12,458 nt of DNA from Mycobacterium sp. (lineage in GTDB: Bacteria > Actinomycetota > Actinomycetes > Mycobacteriales > Mycobacteriaceae). The position numbers and the translations under genes were made by a program. The notes beneath the pieces were generated by a model. It saw only the letters and a program-made list of their open reading frames with translations, was not told the DNA's origin and did not search any database. The stretch lies in NCBI GenBank assembly GCA_023264755.1, contig JAHFVB010000076.1:1-12458 (forward strand), read 5' to 3'. Positions 7,180 through 12,458 of this stretch are shown piece by piece. Position 1 is the first letter of the stretch. Every line of letters starts with the position of its first letter.

Positions 7180-8904
7180 ATGATCGATCGGCTTACTCGC
7201 GTGCAGTTGACGATCTTCGCGATCGTCACCGTCGTGTGCGTCGGCGCCATGTCGACGCTCTACCTGCACCTGCCTTCGGCGGTGGGGCTCGGTTCCTACC
7301 GGATCACCGCCGACTTCAAGGCCGGTGGCGGGCTCTACGAGAACGCCAACGTGACCTATCGCGGAGTCACCATCGGGCGGGTCGAATCGGTGGGACTGAC
7401 CAAGACCGGCGTCGTGGCCGACATGCGGTTGAACTCGAATACGCCCGTCCCGGACAACGTCACCGCAACCGTCAAGAGCGTCTCGGCGATCGGCGAGCAG
7501 TACGTCGACCTGGTGCCGCCGGCCGGGAACGAGCCGGCGTCGAAGGGCTTCTTGCGCGACGGCTCGAACATCGGCGTCGAGCACACCGCCGTCGGTCAGG
7601 ACATCGCCGGGATGCTGGCTGCGGCCGACCAGCTGGTCAACAGCGTCGGGAACAGCCGGATCCAGGACCTGCTGCGCGAAACGTTCAAGGCGTTCAACGG
7701 CTCCGGGCCCGAACTGGCCCGGCTGATCCAGTCGTCACGGCTGCTGGTGGACGAGGCCAACTCGAACTACGGGCAGACCACGCAGCTGATCGACCAGGCC
7801 GGCCCTTTCCTCGACTCGCAGGTTCGCAGCGGCGACGACATCAAGTCACTGGCCGACGGGTTGGCTCGATTCACCAAGGAGGTCGCCCACGCCGATCCGC
7901 AGTTGCGGTCCGTGCTGCAGACCGTGCCCGGGGCGGTGCAGTCGGCCAACACGACCTTCGACGGCATCCGTCCGTCGTTTCCGATGCTGGCCGCGAATCT
8001 GGCCAACTTCGGCAGAATCGGCGTGATCTACCACAAGTCCATCGAGCAGGGGCTGGTCATCTTTCCGGCGCTGTTCGCGGCACTGCTGACCGTCGGCGGC
8101 GGGTTGCCCACCGACGAGGGCGGCAAGCTCGACTTCAAGGTCGACCTCGGGGATCCGCCACCGTGCTCGACCGGGTTCATCCCGGCTCCGCTGATCCGCA
8201 GCCCCGCCGACACCACGTTGCGCGACCTGCCGACCGACCTGTACTGCAAGACGGCCCAGAACGATCCCTCGGTGGTGCGCGGCGCCCGTAACTATCCGTG
8301 CCAGGAGTTCCCCGGCAAGCGGGCCCCCACCATCCAGTTGTGCCGCGACCCGGTGGGCTACGTGCCGATCGGGAGCAACCCGTGGCGCGGTCCGCCGATT
8401 CCGTACGGCACGCCGATGGGGCAGTCGGAAGACAACCACTACGAGCCCGACAGCCGGAACATCCTGCCGCCCAACAAGTTCCCGTTCATTCCGCCGGGCG
8501 CGGACTACGATCCTGGGGCCCCCGCCGTACAGCTGCCGCCCGGCGTGCCCGCCGGTCCTGGGCCGGCTCCCAACGCGCCGTTCCCGCTTCCGGTGCCGCC
8601 CAATGACAACGGACCGCCTCCGCCGCTGCCGTTCTACGCGCCACCGGACCAGGTGGTGCCGCCGTACGGCCGGACGCCGCCGGCGCCCCCCGCACCGGCA
8701 GCGCCGCCTGCGCCCGACGCACCTGCGCTGCCCGCCGAGGCGAACCCGCCGCAGGCCAGTGCACCCGCCACCACCACGTACGATTCGAGGACCGGTGTCT
8801 TCGTCGACCCAGCCGGCGGCACCGGGATCTTCGCCGGGGGGCTTGCCAACGGAGTCTCCGCGGAGAATTGGGTTGACCTAATGCTGGATCCACGGAAGGT
8901 GTGA
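7180..8904 (+). CDS. mce4F: Mce4F, MCE-family tunnel protein with long Pro-rich tail
   Basis: The longest subunit, 574 residues (M. tuberculosis Mce4F about 564). A single N-terminal anchor (about 6-29) leads into the MCE/MlaD domain (about 38-115: VTYRGVTIGRVESV, SAIGEQYVDLVPP). The helical tunnel region lies at about 130-280. A cysteine-rich globular part follows, with Cys329, Cys356, Cys374 and Cys388, enough for two disulfides. Residues 438-530 are strongly enriched in Pro, Ala and Gly and look disordered. The protein closes with a more ordered stretch ending GGLANGVSAENWVDLMLDP, so the Pro-rich part is a linker, not a free tail. In the family the F subunit is always last of the six and completes the hexamer. 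Its TGA overlaps the next gene. Confidence 0.95.
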   Translation: MIDRLTRVQLTIFAIVTVVCVGAMSTLYLHLPSAVGLGSYRITADFKAGGGLYENANVTYRGVTIGRVESVGLTKTGVVADMRLNSNTPVPDNVTATVKSVSAIGEQYVDLVPPAGNEPASKGFLRDGSNIGVEHTAVGQDIAGMLAAADQLVNSVGNSRIQDLLRETFKAFNGSGPELARLIQSSRLLVDEANSNYGQTTQLIDQAGPFLDSQVRSGDDIKSLADGLARFTKEVAHADPQLRSVLQTVPGAVQSANTTFDGIRPSFPMLAANLANFGRIGVIYHKSIEQGLVIFPALFAALLTVGGGLPTDEGGKLDFKVDLGDPPPCSTGFIPAPLIRSPADTTLRDLPTDLYCKTAQNDPSVVRGARNYPCQEFPGKRAPTIQLCRDPVGYVPIGSNPWRGPPIPYGTPMGQSEDNHYEPDSRNILPPNKFPFIPPGADYDPGAPAVQLPPGVPAGPGPAPNAPFPLPVPPNDNGPPPPLPFYAPPDQVVPPYGRTPPAPPAPAAPPAPDAPALPAEANPPQASAPATTTYDSRTGVFVDPAGGTGIFAGGLANGVSAENWVDLMLDPRKV

Positions 8905-9689
8905 TGGGGCCGGACGACACGACCGAAGTGACGGAACCGTCGGCAAGCGACGAGCCCACTTCCCGAACTGCGACCGACGAGACGGCCAAACCGCAAGGTA
9001 GGGCTGCCTCGCGTCGGCGTGCTTCCCGGCCCGCCGGCCCGGTCGCCGACCTCGACGCAGTACCCGCCGGTGACGGCGCCATCGTCGCCATACCCGTCGC
9101 CAGTTCGGTCGCCACGCCCAGCGCCACCAAGGTCCGGGTCGCCGGCCCGGTCGGTCCGCCGCCACGCCGCCAGCCGAACCGGACTCCGGTGCTGGTCATC
9201 GGGGTGGCCGTGCTCGCCGTGCTGGTCCTGGTACTCGGCATCGTGGTGGCACTGGTCACCGACCACCAACGCAAGGTCGACGCCGAGCAAGCCCGTAATC
9301 AGCGGTTCGTCGACACCGCCTCGCAGACCGTGGTCAACATGTTCAGCTACACCCAGAACACCATCGACGAAAGCGTCAACCGCTTCATCGACGGCATCAG
9401 CGGCCCGTTGCGCGACATGATGAGCCAGGGCAAGAACGTCGACAATCTCAAGGCCATCTTCCGCGACACCCAGGCCAACTCCGAGGCCGTCGTCAACGGC
9501 GCGGCGCTGGAGAAGGTCGACGAAGTCGCCAAGAATGCCGCCGTGCTGGTGGCAGTCCGGGTCACCGTCACCGATCTCAACGGGTTGAATGCGCCGTCCA
9601 AGCCGTACCGGCTGCGCGTGATCGTCCACGAGGACGACAGCGGACGCATGACCGGTTACGACCTCAAGTACCCCGAAGGCGGCAACTGA
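8904..9689 (+). CDS. Mas4A, Mce-associated membrane protein (Rv3493c-like)
   Basis: Protein of 261 residues (M. tuberculosis Rv3493c is about 242). An N-terminal cytoplasmic part of about 94 residues is rich in Thr, Ser, Ala, Arg and Pro and looks disordered. One membrane helix (about 95-118) follows, then an exported domain of about 140 residues of the Mce-associated type, a fold related to NTF2/VirB8-like modules. The end (VTVTDLNGLNAPSKPYRLRVIVHED) shows the closing beta-strand pattern of the family. I chose ATG at 8904 because GGAAGG (8894-8899) lies four bases upstream; the GTG at 8901 adds only one residue. Family knowledge suggests a role in stability or assembly of the Mce4 complex, not in lipid binding. 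It overlaps both neighbours by one base. Confidence 0.88.
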   Translation: MGPDDTTEVTEPSASDEPTSRTATDETAKPQGRAASRRRASRPAGPVADLDAVPAGDGAIVAIPVASSVATPSATKVRVAGPVGPPPRRQPNRTPVLVIGVAVLAVLVLVLGIVVALVTDHQRKVDAEQARNQRFVDTASQTVVNMFSYTQNTIDESVNRFIDGISGPLRDMMSQGKNVDNLKAIFRDTQANSEAVVNGAALEKVDEVAKNAAVLVAVRVTVTDLNGLNAPSKPYRLRVIVHEDDSGRMTGYDLKYPEGGN

Positions 9690-10033
9690 TGAGCCGACTG
9701 GCCACCAGGCTGGTGACGCTGCTGGCCGTCGTGGCCGCGCTAGCCTTCGTGGCACTGGCCGCCGCCGGTGGCTACGCCTACTGGAATCGAGTCGAAACCA
9801 ACGCCGAGGCACAGGCGCGGCAGGAGCTTCCGAAGCTGGCGTCCGACCAGCTGCCCCGCATCTTCGGCTACGACTACCAGACCGTCGAGCGCAGTCTCGG
9901 CGACGTCTACCCGATGCTCACCGACGACTTCCGGGAGCGCTTCTCCGAGCAGGTCACCAAGACGGTGATCCCCGAGGCCCGCAAGCGCCAGCTCGTCGTC
10001 CAGGTGAACGTCGTCGGAGCGGGAATGCTTGAC

Positions 10034-10051
10034 GCACATCGCACATCGCAC
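10034..10051 (+). repeat. 7-bp tandem duplication causing the mas4B frameshift
   Basis: The tract gcacatcgcacatcgcac is two perfect copies of GCACATC plus GCAC of a third. With a single full copy the codons read Asp-Ala-His-Arg-Thr-Ser-Gly-Ser-Val, joining the upstream and downstream family-like segments exactly. Slipped-strand replication is the simplest origin, and loss of one unit would restore the frame. Confidence 0.85.
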
Positions 10052-10186
10052 TTCGGGCTCGGTGCTGGTGTTCATGAACCTGACCTACACGGACCAATCC
10101 AAGCAGCCCGTGTACGAGGGCAGCCGGGTCCGCGTGGACTATCAGAGGGTCGGCGGCGCCTGGAAGATGCAGGCCATCAACCCGAT

Positions 10187-10190
10187 CTAG
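10187..10190. other. Shared CTAG palindrome carrying both convergent stop codons
   Basis: TAG at 10188-10190 on the + strand is the stop of the unshifted mas4B frame, and TAG at 10189-10187 on the - strand is the stop of otsA. The two convergent genes therefore overlap tail to tail by four bases. There is no intergenic space and no visible hairpin terminator, so the two transcription units probably end inside each other's coding sequence. Confidence 0.85.
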
Positions 10191-11671
10191 CCGGCGTCGG
10201 TGGGCCGCGTCGATGCCAGTGCTTCGAGGAACGCCCTGGCCCAGCGATCCACGTCGTGAGCCAACACCTGGCGGCGCAGCGCGCGCATCCGGCGGCGACC
10301 CTCTTCGGGGGGCTGCGTGATGGCCGCCTCGATGGAGTCCTTCACCCCGTCTAGATGATGGGGATTGGTCAGGTAGGCCTGTCTGAGTTCGGCTGCCGCA
10401 CCGGTGAACTCGCTGAGCACCAGGGCGCCGCCGAGATCACTGCGGCAGGCCACGTACTCCTTGGCGACCAGGTTCATGCCGTCGCGCAACGGCGTCACCA
10501 GCATCACGTCAGCGGCCACGAAGAAGGCGATCAGCTCGTCGCGGGGTAGCGGTCGGTGGATGTAGTGCACCACCGGGTGGCCGACCTCGCCGAACTCGCC
10601 GTTGATGTGGCCGACTTGACGCTCGATGTCCTCGCGCATCTCGATGTAGCTCTCCACGCGTTCGCGGCTCGGCGTGGCCAACTGCACCAGCACGGTGTCG
10701 GTGGGGTCGACCCGACCTTCGACGAGCAGTTCGGAGAAGGCCTCCAGCCGGACGTTGATGCCCTTCGTGTAGTCGAGTCGGTCGACGCCGAGCAGCACCT
10801 TGCGCGGATTGCCCAACTCGGATCGAATCTGGCGGGCGCGCTGGCGCACGCTGCGGTTGCGCGCCTTGCCGTCGAGCTCGGCCGAATCGATCGAGATGGG
10901 AAAGGCGCCGACCTTCACCGTGCGAAAGCCGACCTGAATCTCGCCGAAGCGAGACCTCACCCCGACCGTCGCGCGCGAGGTGTTCGCACCGATCAATCGG
11001 CGGGCCAGGATCAGGAAGTTCTGAGCTCCGCCGGGCAGATGGAAGCCGACGAGGTCGGCGCCGAGCAGCCCCTCGATGATCTCGGTGCGCCACGGCATCT
11101 GCATGAACAGTTCGATCGGCGGAAACGGGATGTGCAGGAAGAACCCGATCGTGAGGTCCGGCCGCAACATCCGGAGCATCTTCGGGACCAGCTGCAGCTG
11201 GTAGTCCTGTACCCACACGGTGGCGCCGGGGGCCGCCGCCTTCGCCGTGGCTTCTGCGAAGCGTCGGTTGACGTCGACGTAGCGATCCCACCACTCGCGG
11301 TGATAGATCGGCTTGACGATGACGTCGTGGTACAGCGGCCACAGCGTGGCGTTGGAGAAGCCCTCGTAGTAGTCGGCGACGTCTTCGGCGGACAAGCTCA
11401 CCGGTCGCAGCAGGAGCTCCTCGGCGACGATCGGTTCCTCGTCGGCGTCGGTAACCCCTGGCCAGCCGATCCAGGCGCCGTGCTGACGGCGCAACAACGG
11501 CTCGAGCGCGGTGACGAGCCCGCCCGGACTGCGCTTCCACGTCGTGCTGCCGTCGGCCAGCCGCTCCATGTCGATGGGCAGTCGATTCGCCACGACGACG
11601 AAGTCGGACTCACCGACCGGAGCGGGCTGGCCTTCGGCGACATGGTCGGGCTGGGCGCCCTCCGGCGTCAT
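10187..11671 (-). CDS. otsA: Trehalose-6-phosphate synthase (alpha,alpha-trehalose-phosphate synthase), GT20
   Basis: OtsA joins a nucleotide-activated glucose (UDP- or ADP-glucose in mycobacteria) to glucose-6-phosphate, giving trehalose-6-phosphate in the cytoplasm; OtsB then makes trehalose. The 494-residue protein (M. tuberculosis about 500) carries all key GT20 residues: Arg30 (ANRLP), Gly50-Gly51, Tyr102 and Trp111 ([10 protein letters not shown]), Asp156 (VWVQDYQ), Arg298/Lys303 (DRLDYTKG), and Asp397/Glu405 ([13 protein letters not shown]). I chose ATG 11671 because it overlaps the stop of the upstream small gene (TAATG) and gives an N-terminus like that of M. tuberculosis OtsA. An in-frame ATG at 11722 would add 17 residues out of the upstream gene. 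Trehalose is essential for cell-wall mycolate carriers, which matches the envelope theme of the neighbourhood. The 3' end converges with mas4B. Confidence 0.97.
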   Translation of the reverse strand: MTPEGAQPDHVAEGQPAPVGESDFVVVANRLPIDMERLADGSTTWKRSPGGLVTALEPLLRRQHGAWIGWPGVTDADEEPIVAEELLLRPVSLSAEDVADYYEGFSNATLWPLYHDVIVKPIYHREWWDRYVDVNRRFAEATAKAAAPGATVWVQDYQLQLVPKMLRMLRPDLTIGFFLHIPFPPIELFMQMPWRTEIIEGLLGADLVGFHLPGGAQNFLILARRLIGANTSRATVGVRSRFGEIQVGFRTVKVGAFPISIDSAELDGKARNRSVRQRARQIRSELGNPRKVLLGVDRLDYTKGINVRLEAFSELLVEGRVDPTDTVLVQLATPSRERVESYIEMREDIERQVGHINGEFGEVGHPVVHYIHRPLPRDELIAFFVAADVMLVTPLRDGMNLVAKEYVACRSDLGGALVLSEFTGAAAELRQAYLTNPHHLDGVKDSIEAAITQPPEEGRRRMRALRRQVLAHDVDRWARAFLEALASTRPTDAG

Positions 11672-11832
11672 TAAGCCTCGAGTTTCGGCCCGATACCTAG
11701 CATCGACAGGAAGGTGCGGCATTCGTCCGCATCGACGGCATAAGCGGCTACCACCTTGCGAGCTTGGCGCGCAGTGCTGTCAGCCAGCGGTTCGACGTCG
11801 CCTAGTTCGGCGGGATCAGATTTCGTAGCCAT
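11671..11832 (-). CDS. 53-residue protein upstream of otsA (Rv3489-like), function unknown
   Basis: A small gene reading [10 protein letters not shown] at the start and ending [11 protein letters not shown]. The acidic first 18 residues are followed by a basic helix ([14 protein letters not shown]) and a motif [16 protein letters not shown]. tuberculosis has a gene of nearly the same size (Rv3489, about 54 residues) just upstream of otsA. The DxxxCRxxLxMLGI-type ending resembles many short actinobacterial proteins of unknown function. The TAA overlaps the otsA ATG by one base, so it is in an operon with otsA and probably translationally coupled to it. No Shine-Dalgarno sequence precedes its ATG; a -10 element ends six bases before it, which fits a leaderless mRNA. 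I do not know its function. It could be a regulator or partner of OtsA, or act mainly as a leader cistron. Confidence 0.8.
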   Translation of the reverse strand: MATKSDPAELGDVEPLADSTARQARKVVAAYAVDADECRTFLSMLGIGPKLEA

Positions 11833-11838
11833 CACACC

Positions 11839-11844
11839 ACTGTA
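11839..11844 (-). promoter_or_regulatory. Putative -10 element (TACAGT) for a leaderless small gene-otsA transcript
   Basis: TACAGT fits the mycobacterial TANNNT -10 consensus. It ends six bases before the A of the ATG at 11832, so transcription would begin at or next to the start codon. No convincing -35 box is visible about 17 bases upstream, which is common in mycobacteria. The position in a 46-base gap between two co-directional genes supports a separate promoter for the otsA pair. Confidence 0.55.
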
Positions 11845-11878
11845 GGCGATTCACCGAGCCGCCTACCCCGGCCTGCGG

Positions 11879-12244
11879 TTATTCGGTGCCGTGGATGGTC
11901 GGATCGCTGCCGACGCTCGAGCTGGGCGGCACGTAATCCGGGGCGTCCTCCGCCAGGCCGATGCAGGCACCGGACGACCGGCCGCCCGTGCACGGGACGC
12001 CGTCGACCTCGGGGATGTCCGGGTTGGCCGCGTTGGTGGTGAACTCCGGCGAGTTGGGCACGGTGTGCGGGACGCAGTTTCCGGTGAAGGTGTCTTCCTC
12101 TTCGCCGTCGGCGCACGCCGCCGCGTGGGTTACCGGTGTGGTCGAGGGCACCGTGAAGGCAGCGACGGCGGGGGCCGCGGCGATCGCGAGCGCGAACCCG
12201 CCGGCAAGAACTAGACGTCGGGTTGTCGAATCGAAGGTCGCCAT
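11879..12244 (-). CDS. Small secreted Cys-rich mycobacterial protein (probably the family annotated 'intersectin-EH binding protein Ibp1')
   Basis: Protein of 121 residues with an N-terminal signal peptide. The n-region has an RR pair (STTRRLVLAGG), the hydrophobic core lies at about 11-24, and the likely cleavage site is Ala-Val-Ala after residue 28. The RR followed by Leu-Val-Leu makes Tat export possible, but Sec is equally plausible. The mature part contains Cys44, Cys57, Cys85 and Cys94, probably two disulfides, in the patterns GEEEDTFTGNC and NPDIPEVDGVPCTG. From memory this is a common mycobacterial family labelled Ibp1, a name that says little about its role in bacteria. ATG at 12244 is preferred over GTG at 12250, with a weak AGAAAG seven bases upstream. 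It is co-directional with the 53-codon gene and otsA but 46 bases away. Its function is unknown. Confidence 0.8.
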   Translation of the reverse strand: MATFDSTTRRLVLAGGFALAIAAAPAVAAFTVPSTTPVTHAAACADGEEEDTFTGNCVPHTVPNSPEFTTNAANPDIPEVDGVPCTGGRSSGACIGLAEDAPDYVPPSSSVGSDPTIHGTE

Positions 12245-12291
12245 CGTCACGCTTTCTGTCGTAGGTCGTTATTGACCGTGTAGTCGGGAGA

Positions 12292-12297
12292 AGTGTA
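12292..12297 (-). promoter_or_regulatory. Possible -10 element (TACACT) for the secreted-protein gene
   Basis: TACACT matches TANNNT and would start transcription near 12285, leaving a 5' leader of about 40 bases before the ATG at 12244. There is no good -35 box. The motif is short and could occur by chance. Confidence 0.3.
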
Positions 12298-12412
12298 TGG
12301 AAGCTGCGCCAAATCTGCACAGGTTCGACCAGTTCCCTGGCAACGTGTTGGAGTCGAGGTTTGCCACCTCAGGCCGCAGGACGCTGTCCGTGGGCTACGG
12401 GTGAACCGTTAC

Positions 12413-12442
12413 GGACCGAAACCGCTAGGACCGAAACCGCTA
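12413..12442 (+). repeat. Perfect 15-bp tandem repeat, two copies
   Basis: The unit GGACCGAAACCGCTA occurs twice without a gap (12413-12427 and 12428-12442). The preceding bases (about 12400-12412, GTGAACCGTTAC) resemble a degenerate third copy. It lies in non-coding sequence; its role is unknown, and the tract may continue beyond what can be seen here. Confidence 0.75.
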
Positions 12443-12458
12443 CGGGCTGGAACTGAAG

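Larger units (their letters stand above)
9689..10190 (+). pseudogene. Mas4B, Mce-associated membrane protein (Rv3492c-like), frameshifted
   Basis: ATG at 9689 overlaps the mas4A stop (TGATG). The N-terminus has one membrane helix (about 7-31), then an exported domain with typical family features (LPRIFGYDYQTVERSL, YPMLTDDFRERF). The first 120 codons are normal. After that the frame changes at a 7-bp tandem duplication (10034-10047). As written, the reading frame continues with Pro/Arg/Gly-rich shadow sequence to 10354, giving 221 residues. If seven bases are removed, the protein becomes 164 residues, close to the roughly 160 of M. tuberculosis Rv3492c. It then ends with the family-like segments GSVLVFMNLTYTD, GSRVRVDYQRVGGAWKMQ and INPI, and stops at TAG 10188-10190. 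The broken gene lacks the conserved C-terminal beta strands and is probably non-functional. A sequencing or assembly error cannot be excluded. Confidence 0.88.
12251..12458. other. Non-coding upstream region at the right edge
   Basis: No frame here looks like a gene. It is less GC-rich near the start of the secreted-protein gene, holds the possible -10 element, and ends in a 15-bp tandem repeat. Any gene to the right starts or ends beyond the window. Confidence 0.6.

Noticed and set aside
6463..7584. 373-codon open frame on the - strand opposite mce4E/mce4F
   Set aside because: No domain, spans a gene junction on the other strand, shadow composition.
8634..9812. 392-codon open frame on the - strand opposite the mce4F tail and mas4A
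   Set aside because: Low-complexity Arg/Gly-rich product mirroring the Pro-rich linker of Mce4F.
10188..10354. Genuine long form of Mas4B ending at 10354
   Set aside because: The 221-residue product loses the conserved C-terminal strands and gains shadow sequence opposite otsA, whereas a seven-base deletion restores a family-like protein.
10556..11674. 372-codon open frame on the + strand opposite otsA
   Set aside because: otsA has every catalytic residue of its family; the opposite frame is rich in Asp, Val, Arg and His without any motif.
11672..11722. Longer OtsA with 17 extra N-terminal residues
   Set aside because: The added residues come from the 53-codon gene in another frame; the TAATG overlap and the M. 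tuberculosis N-terminus favour ATG 11671.
11850..11876. Possible terminator hairpin between the secreted-protein gene and the 53-codon gene
   Set aside because: Only a four-base CCGC/GCGG stem with a 12-base loop and no U-tract.
12404..12410. KstR-like operator (AACCGTT) near the right edge
   Set aside because: The KstR half-sites need a two-base centre (AACNNGTT); this has one base. The expected KstR site is upstream of yrbE4A, outside the window.

Overview
The window is high-GC actinobacterial DNA, and gene content and order point to a mycobacterium (Mycobacterium or Mycolicibacterium). It carries most of an mce operon, from the 3' part of yrbEA to two Mce-associated genes. This faces otsA (trehalose-6-phosphate synthase) tail to tail. 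An mce operon next to otsA and a tiny Rv3489-like gene is the arrangement of the M. tuberculosis mce4 locus (about Rv3489 to Rv3501c), so I name the genes mce4. Gene lengths and remembered protein sequences agree, YrbE4B most strongly. The naming uses synteny and recall, not a database search.

Layout. Bases 1-438 hold the C-terminal part of YrbE4A. Then come yrbE4B (438-1280), mce4A (1293-2492), mce4B (2492-3526), mce4C (3519-4577), mce4D (4574-5980), mce4E/lprN (5980-7179), mce4F (7180-8904), mas4A (8904-9689) and mas4B (9689-10190, frameshifted). All are on the + strand, with neighbours overlapping, abutting or at most 12 bases apart, so this is one transcription unit whose promoter lies left of the window. 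On the - strand, read right to left, are a small secreted Cys-rich protein (12244-11879), a 53-codon gene (11832-11671) and otsA (11671-10187). About 210 bases at the right edge have no gene and end in a 15-bp tandem repeat.

Function. By family knowledge, YrbE4A/B are the membrane permease and Mce4A-F the periplasm-spanning lipid-binding tunnel of an ATP-driven importer. The ATPase, MceG/Mkl, is encoded elsewhere. In M. tuberculosis Mce4 imports cholesterol. Mas4A and Mas4B are single-pass accessory proteins. OtsA makes trehalose-6-phosphate for the trehalose and trehalose-mycolate pools.

The most notable observation is an apparent 7-bp tandem duplication in mas4B (18-base tract 10034-10051, period 7). 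It shifts the frame after residue 120 and destroys the conserved C-terminal end of an otherwise intact gene. Removing 7 bases restores a 164-residue protein whose stop shares a CTAG palindrome with the otsA stop. A second useful result is the 53-codon gene upstream of otsA. It overlaps the otsA start by one base (TAATG) and has a TANNNT -10 element placed for a leaderless transcript. I see no mobile element, CRISPR array, tRNA or rRNA, and no clearly new multi-gene system.
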